Assembly: GCA_914767715.1 (NCBI GenBank)
Contig: OU612073.1
Location: 18,416,001 to 18,476,000 of the forward strand
DNA length: 60,000 nucleotides
Source of the DNA: Membranipora membranacea
Lineage: Eukaryota; Bryozoa; Gymnolaemata; Cheilostomatida; Membraniporidae
Direction: 5' to 3'
Made by a program: the position numbers and the translations under genes. Below the pieces are notes generated by a model that worked only from the letters and a program-made list of their open reading frames with translations, ran no database searches and was not told where the DNA came from. Positions within the stretch are counted from its first letter, which is position 1. Each line of letters starts with the position of its first letter. Of the stretch, positions 38,065 through 50,600 are shown piece after piece.

Positions 38065-41015
38065 ATATAAATACTCTAGACTGGAAACTATAGGCTATTT
38101 GATGCAGGCTCAGTGTCTTCCCTAATTCAGTGACGCGACGTTACTGCGCTATTCACTTTTTCTCTGTAGTGCATAGGTCAGAATAGGAGTTATCTCGACA
38201 TAAATGTAATGTGTGAATATAAGACCTTCTTATTTCTAATTATGACCACTACAACTGGGTATAACCGCAAATTTTATAAAACATATAGTAATAAAGTATA
38301 AAATGTGATCAGTATATCGTGCCATCAAATATTGTGTGTGCCATAACAACATATGCTATAGCATGTTTCTGGTCTTAACATTGTTAAAAAATGGTGCGTC
38401 AATAACACTAGTTTGTTCCCTTGGAGGACGGTGGTTGTGGAGGGATATTTAAGAAGCTGTGTATCAAATCAGTTTGTACGTCCTGTATGTATAGTCTATA
38501 TTGAGCCAAGTTCTACAAAGTTTTCCAGGGACCTAAGTCTGCAACATGAGTGCGGCTTCGTCTGATTCAAATTTTCTAAGATAGGAAAGGCGGAAGATTT
38601 TTCTTCTGTCTGCGACTTCCTAATGTATTAAACAGAACCCATTAGAGTCCAGCTGCTGGTACTCAGAATTTGCAATTTGCACCCTATACCCATATCTACA
38701 ATACCCTATAGGATATAAATATTCACTGATTTAAATTTAGTGACCTGGCCAAGAATAGGAAATCTTACTAGTGAATCATTAATGAATATCGATTTTGTAA
38801 ATCCACAATGTATAATATCATTGGTAACTTTGCAAACACCTTATAATTTGATAAGGGATGTAATATTTTGGATATTTTTGTGAATACTTAATATGCGAAA
38901 TTTAAATTTTAATAAAAGTTTTCATGCTGTGGGGTAATCTCATAAACTTTAGACTGGAAACAACTGGTTAATTGAAGCATGAACAGGGTCCTCCCTAATT
39001 TAGTGCATTCCTCATGACCGACGTCACTGCGCTTTCCAAAACTCCATTCAAATGACCTGAAGATCAAGCTTGAGCTATCGAAACCTGTCACAGATATTGT
39101 TGAGTATATTGGTAAGTGAGCATAACTCTTGAAAAAAACAGTGCAAATGCTGCTATGTTACACGATCTTAGTACCCTTGAAGATCTTAGCTTTTCAACTT
39201 ATCTACAAAAATGCTGAGTCTTGATGATCTAGAATGAAAATTGTCCCAGTTTCTAAATGTTTGTTTTTTGGATTGGAAAACAAAGGCATGATATAATGAA
39301 AACATAATAAAGTAACATATCAATTAGCCAGTTGTACACATAAATACATATTTAAATAGATTAAATATACTAATAATTTCTCAATGAGTACATCTTTCTC
39401 TGTAGGAGGTTTCATAACCAGAATGATGCAACTAAGCTGTAGCCTCTGTGTCGAGGATGTGGCTAAAGCGAGGGAAGTTGACATGCCGACACTAATCAAA
39501 CTTAAGAATCGTGGTGGACTCAAAACCCCTTCCGAAGCAGTTTTTAGAGTGTGTCTTTTGTCAGAGAGAGTAATCAGATCATTGCTTAAAACAGGTTTGA
39601 GTCCTAAATTTCCATAACTTGCCCGGCTGCACAGTCTATCAAAGATTATAGAGTCAGGCCATCTCTCATTATTCAGTTGTGCTGAGCATGCAAGCAGCGT
39701 TGTGAGGGAAATAATCAATCGTTATGTAAGGATCCGCGCTCATCATGTGGTCGTTTTGAAAACAAATGCAAACACTCTTATTTGGTCCAAAATGACCCGC
39801 CTCCCTATATTCAGCCATGTCTGATAAGATAAGTCTCGGTAAATATACAGCCACTAAATTATCAATTGATTTGGCCAGTCTGAGCCACTTTTATTTTCTC
39901 TACAGCATGCACATTTAACTCAATATTTATGTGATTGATTGGGCCAGTCTGGGCCATTTTTTGAATCGGCAAGAATCTTGCTTAATTTTTGAAGGTCTTT
40001 AACTTAACAAAAGTTTTTCTTCGGATTTATTGGGCCAGTCTTGGCTGCATTTAAATCATCCCTGATAATAGTTCAATTTCTTATCCCTATCAAATATTTT
40101 ATTCATGTCCTGTCACAAGCCAGCGGATTATTCCCACAGCACAAGGTGAGTTGAATTGTGGTATTTTATCAAATCTTATTTCTTCTGCGATGAAGAGACC
40201 TGTTGTTCTGCCAATTAATTTTCTTCAAAAATAAAGTCTCAATACCCACCAAATGTTGGGGAAACACTAGACATCCAGGTCATATGTGAGATTATAAACC
40301 CTCAACGTTATTGAAAGATTTCACTGCTTATAATTTGTTGATTTTTACACAGATTGATACATGTGTATCAGGGAGGGATGTGTAGGAATACCATGTCAAT
40401 CTAAGACCAAAATTTCTAGCTTATGCTAGTTTAAAGTCTCAGTAGATTGATCCAGAAGTAGCTAATCTTCAACAATATTATCATACAAAATCACTGAATC
40501 GATATGAAGAGCAAAGACTCAGTGTTCTGAGCTCAGATTTTAAGCCTTTAGTTGACAAAATACATTTGAAATTCATACTCAAGGACCATCAGTATTATCC
40601 GTCTTACCGATACATGTCTGACAGTTTGAAATATCAGATGCAGTTAATTCAGTGAAAATGCTGAGCAAAACCTTAAATTTACAATAGTCGATGCACCATA
40701 CAAATTCTTCAGGCCAGAAACAGCTATAATGTAAGTTGTTATTGCATGGACAATATTTCATTGCACGATATACTGATCACATTTTATACTTAATTACTTT
40801 ATGTTCTATAATATTCGCCGGTTATACCCAGTTGTAGTGGTCATATTTAGAAATAAGAAGGTCTTATATTCACACATTATATTTATGTGGAGATAACTCC
40901 TATTCACTACAGAGAAAAAGTGAATAGAGCAGTGACGTCGCGTCACTGAATTAGAGAAGACGCTCTAAGCCAGTAGTTTCCAGTCTAGAGTATTTATTAT
41001 GTTTATGGCATTGAA
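38065..41015. mobile_element. Nested 2.95-kb long-inverted-repeat element, E2
   Basis: Arms at about 38065-38378 and 40701-41015 are imperfect inverted copies of some 310 bp. Their outer part (accataaacat.aatactctagactgg) is not in E1. Their inner part is E1 arm sequence facing inward. An extra partial copy of the outer part sits at 38935-39060. The interior holds a P-element-like transposase fragment at 39384. Confidence 0.65.
39384..39690 (+). pseudogene. P-element/THAP9-like transposase C-terminal fragment
   Basis: The open frame reads VGGFITRMMQLSCSLCVED, then LIKLKNRGGLKTPSEAVFRV and SERVIRSLL, stopping at 39615 with a continued match in spirit to about 39690. The order (Y/G)-I-A-G(F/Y)-I-.-R..C..C, then LK-RGGL..PS, then a helix with (T/S)E, is the usual C-terminal end of P-element and THAP9-type transposases, recalled from memory of the family. 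No other transposase domain is present, so this is a relic. Confidence 0.55.
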
Positions 41016-42189
41016 TTCCATATCTGGAATAGCATCATTAGCTTTCTTTTGCAGAACAAAGGGCTTGCAAAAATAGCCAGTCCCTAGTAGCAATCTAAAA
41101 ATGCCCAAATCATCGACACTGTAGGAATATAATTACTGTTTGCAATTTTGTAAACAAGACAATTTCTCAGGCTAATTATTCATGCTACTAGGGACAGCCA
41201 ATCAGATAACAGTCAGATATGTCTCTGTGTTTAGTGTCCTAACTGTATAACGCTATGATACTATTTCCATTCTATGAGAAGAATTTAATTCAGTGGTTTA
41301 TGGTCAATACAATACAAAGCATTTAAATTGGCTGCAAGAGAAAAGCTCTCTGGGAAATTTCCACATGTGCACATATTGACAAACAAGTATTTTAACCAAT
41401 AACAACAATTGTGAATTAAAAAGGATTTACCTCCAAAACTGCGGAGCTTATATACGCTGCATCTAACGATTTTCTGTCACCTCATTCCAGGAACCCGATG
41501 GCTATTTTGGACCGCTGCCAAGTTAAGTCTTCACGCTTTCTAGTGATATACGGAGGGCAAAATTTTCATTCACAAAAAGAAGTTCTCAAATCTTTATTTT
41601 GTTCCATATTAATTTACATAAATGATTAGGTTTTATGTAATGAAAATTGAGATTCTTATTTTCCAGTTAGGTGAAAGTGGTTCCCGAAGTCTGTTCTTCC
41701 GTGATATCGGTTTTTTAGCATTTTTCGTTATCAATTCGAGGGTAGACCCCCTTCCCCACTTTAGGATTCGGTCTGTGCAGTAGCAACATTAATTACTGAA
41801 GAAATAACTCAGGGATTCAGAGAAATGAAATTGAATAAGAAAAAGAAACACTGGAATTTCCAAGATCATTCTTGAAATAAAATTTTTATGCAATGGGATG
41901 AAAAAGTGGCAGCAAAGGTGATGTAATATTTTCTTTCTGCAATTGATATGTGTTGCAATGTAAACAGAAAGTACAAATTCATACCGGGATTCTTGAAGCT
42001 TATTTGATAAATATTTGGCGATATAAATACCAAGACTTGTTGAATACGATCTGGGAATTTTATGACTAATGGGATTACCACCCAGTATCAGAGGGTAGTG
42101 GTTCCACTTCTTTGACTTTCACTAGTTTGAAATTGCCTATTGGTCCAAATAAATGATTCCACTTTTTTCAACAACAGCAACAACAACAA
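41016..42189. other. Spacer between interval A and copy B
   Basis: 41016-41370 and 41483-42189 hold no exon that I can support. The 41370-41482 part is the right inverted end of interval A. Confidence 0.45.
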
Positions 42190-43525
42190 ATATTAATGGC
42201 GTTTTGGTGTTGAGATACCCCCTACACAAATGAAGTAATGATTTTTTTCACCTTTTTACAAATGTATGCGATTTGTTTTTCCAAAGTCAACTTATCATTG
42301 ATCTCAGAGCCCAACAAATCCTGCGTGATACCATACTTACCAAGTTATTTAAATTCATAAGTGGGAGATTTAAATTTACTGCAATATTGCACTGCATCGC
42401 GGTACTTCGAAGCACCCATATTTCGACCTGGGAGTTTTGGGGTGGTGCGAGCCCCCAACAGGGTCAAGGCGGAGCCTCATCTGATGACACTTTGAGAGCG
42501 TTTCTAGCCACTAGGAAGGGCTAAAACGTATGTTTGCCCCCAAAAAATTTCATGTTTGTATCATATACATAGATTGTGTTCAGGATTGTTTAACCCCCGA
42601 GGTTGGACGAGTATATTTGTGCTGACTTGATCTGTGTATCTGTGGATGGAATATAAAGTGTATGTTTCGCCTCAAACCAAAACTCACTTGGGCCACTAGA
42701 GCATGAGTTACAACATTTAAGGCGAGGTATATGTTTTACAAGCATGCATAGGAGTATAGATCAGAAATTGTATGCGAACTCCTAAAAAACTCTTTTTGTC
42801 TATTGTGAATATGCATGTGTATGTGTATGTTCTTTTTTGTATTGTCTCAAGAAGAGCAATAAAAAATGTTGATGTGGGTGCTCTCTAAAAATATTCTCTA
42901 AAAAAGCTCAGCTTGAATGTTATGTAGGTAATGTAAGTATGTAAGTAATATGATGTAAGTAAATAAGTAGTATATACATGAAGTACAGACCCTATAATGA
43001 AATAGACTAGCACAACCAATGCACTGAGCAGCAATTATCAGTAATATGATAATATTATTTGGTAGACCATAAGATCGACAGAAACATAGAATTATATAAC
43101 GTGAAAATATTATCCTTGCTCTCCTGGTACTTCACGAAACATTAAATAAACCAAAATTCCTGCCCCTAATCCCCCATCATAGACACAACATAAATGAGTT
43201 TCTACCTCTCCCTTTACTTGAAACTTTTATGGGGAATATTTTCCACAATAACGCCCGCAATGAGAAATTTGAAGTTGATTATCACATAAACACTACGAGC
43301 AGGCAAGTTCTTGTTGTTCAAATTAATTTCATTTGGTTGCAGGCAACTCTTCCAATGCTGACAGCACCCATCCCAATATTATTCCTTAATATAAAGTCAG
43401 ATAGAGAGTGCGATGATACAGCCCGTAACATCTGACCACCTGTTATAGCAAAAAACAGTATAGTTTTAACGGTAACATCAGGATTAAAAATCATCAGCAA
43501 AGGCACATACCCTCTGCTGGAGAGA

Positions 43526-43800
43526 TTAAAAATTAAAATCAGTTCTCCGATCACATGCCACGCCCCGAAGCATGGGCGGCAAAATTTTAGTGCCTTAGTG
43601 GCAAGGCGGCAATATCAGCGTCAGGTTTCTCTCTGTTTGCAGGCAGGTCAGAGCACACCTGGGGGCCAACCAAACCCTTGGCCAGTAGTTGATGGACTGC
43701 AGTGGGATTCGAACCCATAAACCTTCAAAATTTGCATGTTAACGGTGTGGCGCTCTGACCAACTGAGCCACCTCCTACTCCTAAGGTGTAGTGTAAGAGG
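43526..43800 (-). mobile_element. tRNA-derived SINE, present only in copy B
   Basis: The minus strand from about 43778 to 43700 looks like a tRNA head. Box A is TGGCTCAGTTGG (43770-43759), the next bases GTCAGAGC complete a D-stem, and box B is GGTTCGAATCC (43715-43705) in a T-arm (ATGGGTTCGAATCCCA). The anticodon stem is poor, so this is a SINE head rather than a working tRNA. The 3' body extends to about 43526. Copy A is uninterrupted at the matching place near 28105. Confidence 0.75.
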
Positions 43801-45984
43801 AGTAGGGTAAGATATTGCTTGGATTGATTACACAAGAATGTTTTAAGAATTCAGCGCACCATGACACAATGTAAGTACATCTATACACTGGTATTACTTG
43901 CAACGCAACTGCTTGAATGGTGAGGAAATATGACGATGGGAAAAAGTGTATATAGAGAGAATGAAATGAGTTACGTATCTGATACTTATACACACTGTCA
44001 TAATTTATCTATTATAGATTTGAACAAAGTCACTACCCCACCTTCATTTATGTCCATCTACCCAAAGAATAACTTACAAATGGAGAGCAGCTAACATACG
44101 AGAAGGATGGCTGGGTAAACCTTGGTAAACCTGTGCCAGTATCACCGACTATCTCAGTGTCAAGCCTCTCATACTCCCAGCCCTCAATGTGAAAAGCAGA
44201 GCAATGTCTACTACTTGAGCAACTCTTTCTCCTGTTATATCATTATACCAATGTCACAGCTCTGTCTAGGTGACCACCCTGCAGGATTACAGTCTCACAT
44301 GACCATCATCCGGGTCATCTTCGCCATCACCATCGTCTATAAGAGGGCCAAGCCATTGCCAAAACGTATCAATCCATTATTTTGTCAATCATCATCATCC
44401 TTATTTGTGATCAATATTATTTCTTCCATTGCTATAGATAGATGATCATTATTTCTGAATTCTCAGTCCCAGAATATCCATAAGAGTTGATGAGTTGCAT
44501 CATGTCTGCCCATTTTAAAATACAGGAGTGACCTATAAAAATACTAATGGAAGCGCCTGCATTTGCAACCCGCCATATGATCAGGCACTTCGGCACATAT
44601 GTTGTAATCATGATGGTCGACCTACATCAAGTGGTTACAAGGGGAGTGGAGAAACTCCAGATGCAGGCAATTTAGATCAGACTTGATTTGGTACAGCCAC
44701 GGTGGTAACCTCGCCAGAACCTTTGTTCACAACACTGTTGAAATCAGCAACATTTTATTACAAAATTGTGTCCATATAGTAAAACGACGAGACACATGGG
44801 TTCATACTTTATGCATAAACTTGATTTTGTTTTAGCTGGCTTTGTTGTTTTCTTGAATTGAACTAAAAACCTAACTATGTTACTGTTACACTGTAAACTC
44901 AAAAAGCATGAAAAACAAACAAAATTAATATAGCAAAAATAATTATCAAGAATAAAATGATGCAATGTGATCAACATGTAGATATTCTATAATGTTACAG
45001 GTGAGATACAAGTACAAATACCAAAAATCAGGTGCTTGCAATATGACATAAATCAAATTATAACGATCAAGCAAAATTATTTCTAATAAGAATAAGCATA
45101 GAGCAAACAAAGTTATAAAAGCGACAATTGACTTAAAATAATGCTATGAGCATATTGGTCTTGGTTATGTACAGTAATCAATAAAAAACCGATGATGATA
45201 TCGGTCACACATGTATGTACAGAAATGTAAATCCCTTTCCCACATTATTATTAGCTTTATGCGGTGCACTTGCTCAAGAGGAGATGATGGAAACATAACA
45301 ATACAGAAACCTGGGCTGGTCACAATTTTGGAAAAATCATAGTTCAAGGTTGAAAAAATCATGTAGGTTGCATTGCAGTATCTTAGAAATCATTGACAAG
45401 ACTAGTATCCCTTTTTTGAGCAGTTTTTGAGAAGTTATTCCCTTATAATGAAGCATGTGTTATGTGTTATATTTGAGGTTTGTTGTTATATAAAATGCTA
45501 TACAATGAATATTTATGTTAGCGAGATCGAACAGGCTTTTCTTCTTCATTATATTAAGATTTTTTGACTGATTTTAGCTTTCAGGTCCGGCCATATTATA
45601 AAGTGATTGCATTGATGACATACATCCAGTGATCGTAGTATGAACTCTACATTGAAACATTGCTTGAATGTAATTATTATCATATGGTTGTCTCATTTTT
45701 GTTTGTATAAGTTGACGAGTTCAGTGCTGTGATGACGGTACTGCTCTATGCCGTATATGCCTGTGAGCTGTATTTGCTGTATTGCCGTAGATTTAGCCTG
45801 CGATGACAAGCATAGCATCTCTACAAGCTTTGCCGTTCTAATGAGTATCGTCTCATCCTGTGAAACTACTTTCAGCCTGGAGAGGTTGGAGCCAGCTCCA
45901 TCCATTGCTGCGGGAATTTCCCACATTTTCTACCTTACCAAACCAACATTGCGGAAAACCCTCTGATAGTAAGAGACGCACAAT
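43801..45984. other. Copy-B sequence 3' of IAP gene 2
   Basis: Non-coding counterpart of 28110-31814 with deletions. About 45720-45984 is the conserved 3' flank of the IAP gene. Confidence 0.4.
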
Positions 45985-48900
45985 TTATGAGAGGAATGTG
46001 CGACAAGCCCCCTTCACGGGGTTCTTACAAACTGGACAGTTAGTAGGTAAATTCTTTCTGCTGCAATCCTGGCAGAGACAGAAGCACCCACAAGGCAGCA
46101 GCACAGCTCCTGCCATGTTCTTCTTACACTTGCGGCAGCGGACGGCGTTTATCAAATCCTTACCCTCTTGTTCTGTAGGCTCTGCAGGGTTCGATATCAA
46201 CAGAGCAACATCAACTTTCCTAGGGAAAAACAAAGAACAGGACGTGAATTTACAGCGCAACTCTTTAAATTGACAATTGAAATCTGCTTGACCACGCAGC
46301 ATTTTCCAATCAGCAAAATATCTACCACAAAATAAAATATTAATTTTATAATCGATTTATTGTTCATCAATCCAATATAATTGATTAAGGAGCTATCTGT
46401 TTATTTGTTGACCTGTTTCATACATATATATATATCTTTTATATATACGCAAATTCATACAAATATATAATACATACTTTGTTGGTACTGTTGTTCTTCT
46501 ATCAGGGGTGATATCCATCGAATTGTCATCCTCATTTTGCTCCATTCTCTCCCTCTCAGCAATGAACTGATTGAGAAATGAATCATCTTCTTCAGCCAAA
46601 CCTTGAATTATTTCCATGAACTGGCCCTGATCAGCAAATTCCTGGCCTAAAAAAACAAAATTGTGAAAACAAATTAGGAATTGTCTTGCCTTGTTTCAAG
46701 AGGGCACAACTTTTATATGCAAAAAATAAAACAATATAGAAACATGGCAAGCCTAAATTGCACATCACTGACAGAGCATTATGCATGTATTTCCAATTAT
46801 GCATATTAACACGTATCTAGAATCTGATAATAAGTATTCAAAACAAAAGCATCCTGTCAGCAGTTCTCTAAATACAGCACCAAATACTATTATGAGATTA
46901 TGAGGTGATTCATGATTACATCATCAATTGGTCAGCAATATTGAGTTGCCCATACCACACCCTTTGACCTCACACCATATCTTGCACAGGTTATCATACT
47001 TAGTAGGGATAATAATTACCTGAGTTAGCCAGATATGCCTTCTTCACTATTTCAGGTTTATACTCTAAAGAAACTGCAAATATAAAGCCGCCCAATTCCT
47101 CAATTTGCACTGGTGGTTCCTCAATCGGTGGGGGATTGTCTGCAATGAAACAAGAACAATGATATAGTTATGATAGTGGAGCATAAGACAGGGTAAACCC
47201 TGCAGAGATAGATGGTGTCCATCACTAAGCAACTTGAAAATTGTTTTAAATATTGTTTGCAACAAAACAAAGTTGTTTAGCAACTCAACCAGAACTATAA
47301 TCCAGTGGAATACAAAGCAAAACTGGTCCCAAAACCCCTTAACAAAATCTAAAGCACAGTCATGGAAGTGATAGGGAAATACCCTTTGAGATAAAGGATC
47401 GGCCCTCAGCAGTTTCTGATAAGCAGAAACCTATACAAAGACACACTGACACCTGGAGGTTGTTATTATAAAATGAGGAAGGTGGGATTTCCCAAATTAT
47501 CTACACAGTCATAACTAAAGGAATATTCCATTGCGTATTTACAAAGATAACTTATCAAGCTGAGTGCTGTTCAAACAGCTTTGAACTTTAATCAATAGTG
47601 ATAAAGGAAATATGACCAGGCTTATTGCGCATAAATAACAGGCTTTTCTTATCAACTATTGACATTTCTATCGACATGGGAGAACTGAACTGGATATCTT
47701 TAAAAACTTGGAACAAAGCAAGCAGTCATGAATATAAATTGCATTCAGATGCCATTGACACAAGCTTTTCATGGCTAATGTTTCAGCAAGCCCATTAAAG
47801 TATGGAAAAGGATTTTTGAATTGGTGAGAAAGGTTATCCTTTTCCACACTTCCCCCAGGGTGGTGGGAAAGGGTGCAACGGGTAGTGGTTTGGAACCAAC
47901 GCCAAGATATTAAGACTTATCATAGTGTTTGTCATAAATTTGTTCAACAGCTCAAGCTGTGACATTAGATATAACAGAAGGACTGTATATGTTGTAGCTG
48001 TTCAAATGATAACTCACCAAGGAATGACAGATCGCCGCGGTTATAGATGAGTTCATCGGCTGTCTTAACGTTATCCTCTGACATCTGAGCTCGGGCACGG
48101 AGTATAAACTCTACTCCCTTAGTCTGCTGGACAAAGGTGCATCCTGCGTACCATCTGTTCAAAATTAAAAAGGAACATTCAAACCATATTCTAGGGTGCC
48201 ATGATGCAAGACGATCAGCCCATCAATTTGGGATATCTTGATCAACATTTTTTCAAAACATTATAGGATTAACTGCAGTGCAGGCACTCTAATCTAAATA
48301 TGCGGATCGGCAGGTTTCAATAATAACATCCATCCTGCTAAATCCTGTCCCACAGTGTTGGCAGGTTTTCAACAATAATGTCTGTCAAATGTCATGAGGA
48401 ACTTTGGCACAGCTCCAATCGCAACTTAACCTTGCACAAATGTATGCTACAATCTATTTTGAAAGTAATCTAACTTACTTAGCATGTTCCACCCATGGTT
48501 CGTCTCCTTCAGACCACATTTCCAAAGCTCCATCGCACCAGAAACATTTTACCTTGTCGCCATCGCCCTCATAGAAGAATCCAGCTTCGCACATATCCTT
48601 ACCAGGTACGGGGCTACTGTGGGGATATGTGGTATATGTCTCTAACCTCTTGCCGTATACACTGTGTTTTGGTGTCTTTGGCTTGTTAGTGTTGATGTTC
48701 AACTCACCAAGTGTGGCTTGCTCTATAGTACAAGAAAAGGAAAAGTTGATTTACACTGTAGTTTGCTGCAAGATTGTCAACTGTTGGGAGACACACTTTT
48801 TTTCTAGTTTCCTCAACAAACTCATTTTGTGGACAAGGAAAACTTTGCGGTTGAGTAGGGAACAGGATACATGTGGAGGCTTGTCATGATCAAGGAAGCA

Positions 48901-50221
48901 ATAAAGCTTTCTTTTCAAGTAAAGACGAACACTTAGTACATGTATTTTGCAATTTCTGTTGGCGTGACACTTTGATTTTCAACAACAGTATCTCTATCTA
49001 ATGTCATACTTACTTGCGTCTTTTTTCAGTGATGAGCTTAGCTGTTTTGTCATAAGTTCCTGGGGAAGACCACATGCAGCCATCGGGATGTTGTGACAGG
49101 GCTTCGCTATAAGGGTCATAAATAAAATGAGGATTCATGGCTAAAATATCAAGTCAGTGATGCTCTACATATTACTAACATACCTGAACCACATTAAATA
49201 TACTGAAGATTATACCGATTTAAGCAATGCAAATGGTTCAATGGCTACATATTTATCAAGGAAAAATGCTTCATTCTATAAGTTGTGCAGCACTATACAG
49301 ACGACCTTTGACCTTGAAGCTTTAAGCAATCTATATGTGATGAGCAGAAACTAACCTTGAACAAACTTGCAGTAGTTGAAAAAGTTCTTATGTTGAATTC
49401 TTGGGATATCCCCACGAGACCAATTCCTGACGATTCCACCACAAAAAGCACATTGAACCCTGTCCGAGGTACCTTAAAAAAGTACTAACAATATAAAGCA
49501 ACGAAGAGCTTGCATCAAGTTCATGAAAATAATTTATCTGCGCTCAATATAGAATACAATACAGCCTAATAGTAATGTTCAAAAAAATCAGGATCGCTTG
49601 AAAAATAGTAAGGTGAAGTAATCCTTTCAGTATTGAAGAGCTGCTCATGCCTCCTTACCAGTGTAGTAAAATCCTTCCTTTGCACAGTCTTCTCCTTTGA
49701 CGATGGACTCAACAGGCCAATGTGATTTGAAGGTCCTCCTTCTTTCAGCTTCGGAAACCATCAGAGATTCCTTCTCTTCTTGAGACATTTGCAGAAACGC
49801 ATAAAGGTATTCTCTGTCGTTCATTTTGTCTACAAGAAAATTGGTCGACACATTAAACAATTTCTCACTAGTCATGAATTGATCTGCTGACTATAATGGG
49901 TGGAACGAACGATCTTCCAGCTCTGTTGTAGTTTTCATAAGGATTTCTAAGGTTTATAAATTGCAACAAACCATTACGATAAATGAATATTCTATATACA
50001 ACCAAATCAAGTAGTAATTCAGGCAAAAATATCTGTCTGGGAGCACAGAGAGTACACAGTTGAGTTATATATAACAATTACTCACCAAGCTGTTCTTTCC
50101 TGGATTTGAGTATTCCTGGTGGTGGTCCAAACTTTCCTGGTACCCAATCATACCCTGGTACATAGTTGGCAATAAATTGCCTCTCCTCTCCATCAAAACT
50201 CTCAATATTTATCTCTGGCAT
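45985..50221 (-). CDS. BIRC2/3-like: Inhibitor of apoptosis protein (BIR-BIR-UBA-RING), copy B
   Basis: Nine exons with lengths identical to copy A: 50221-50086, 49829-49659, 49472-49356, 49106-49014, 48722-48479, 48154-48018, 47139-47020, 46646-46478, 46219-45985. The joined frame is open and 473 aa long. All BIR zinc ligands are kept. Differences from copy A are few and scattered: EHSYNRG becomes ELIYNRG after BIR2, EPSVII becomes EPPVQI before the UBA, GLTEE becomes GLAEE, NEYDN becomes NEDDN, DRKTT becomes DRRTT, and DLIKAV becomes DLINAV next to the RING. The RING keeps Cys in place of the PCGH histidine. Both copies look functional. Exon 3 uses a shifted but still valid acceptor (aag). 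Confidence 0.93.
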
Positions 50222-50467
50222 GATTATCTGAGTGGGATGTATTAGTAACTTAGTTCAGTTTGTTTAGTTAGTACAGGTCAGGTAAAGAGTGTGTGTAGTC
50301 AGCAGATATTAGGTCTGCCACAATCTGAGCAGTCCTTTACCTTATGTCTGCTTGAGGAGCAAACTTTGTAATGAGTAGTGTGATAGGTGAATTCTGTATT
50401 AAATATCAACACAAGTTTGACTTATCTGATATATATTGTGAAGTCCAGAAAATACCAGAAATCTTAT

Positions 50468-50600
50468 CTTTTATAGAACTTGAATGCAGTTGGGGGATTT
50501 TTCTATCGGGAGAACACTTCACGCACACGCTGATTGGTTAATAAAATACTCTTTAATGATTGGTCAACCTCACTTTGATAAGCAATGTGTGCACATGTTG
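50468..50600 (-). promoter_or_regulatory. Putative promoter of IAP copy B
   Basis: On the minus strand there are two CCAAT boxes (ATTGG on plus at 50533-50537 and 50559-50563) and, about 60 bp nearer the gene, a TATAAAAG box (50468-50475), roughly 250 bp before the ATG. The CCAAT-containing part lies in the inverted repeat shared with 54885-54985. Copy A has a different sequence here. Confidence 0.5.

Larger units (their letters stand above)
36198..41482 (-). mobile_element. Inverted-repeat-bounded interval A (candidate large TIR element)
   Basis: The left end (36198-36235) and right end (41445-41482) are near-identical inverted copies with core gcagcgtatata. The right end continues inward with gcagttttgg, attggttaaaatac and tgtgcacatgtgg-like words, which also appear at both ends of the interval at 50.49-54.99 kb. 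Inside lie two minus-strand exons of the same gene family as in that interval, plus later nested insertions. This may be a transposon or an inverted duplication around promoters. Confidence 0.45.
42190..50470. repeat. Segmental duplication, copy B
   Basis: Counterpart of 26073-36195 in the same orientation, with a start-to-start offset of about 16.1 kb at the left and 14.3 kb at the right. It lacks both MITEs of copy A and carries a tRNA-derived SINE that copy A lacks. Confidence 0.9.

Noticed and set aside
39320-39718. 132-aa minus-strand frame
   Set aside because: The opposite strand gives the transposase-like LKNRGGL motif. This frame is its shadow.
43700-43780. Functional tRNA gene
   Set aside because: The boxes are good but the anticodon stem does not pair and a long 3' body follows, so it was called a SINE head.
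50486-50600. Bidirectional promoter as the sole explanation of the inverted repeat
   Set aside because: The same sequence lies in opposite orientation relative to the two genes it precedes. Duplication or element ends explain it better, although promoter use is still possible.
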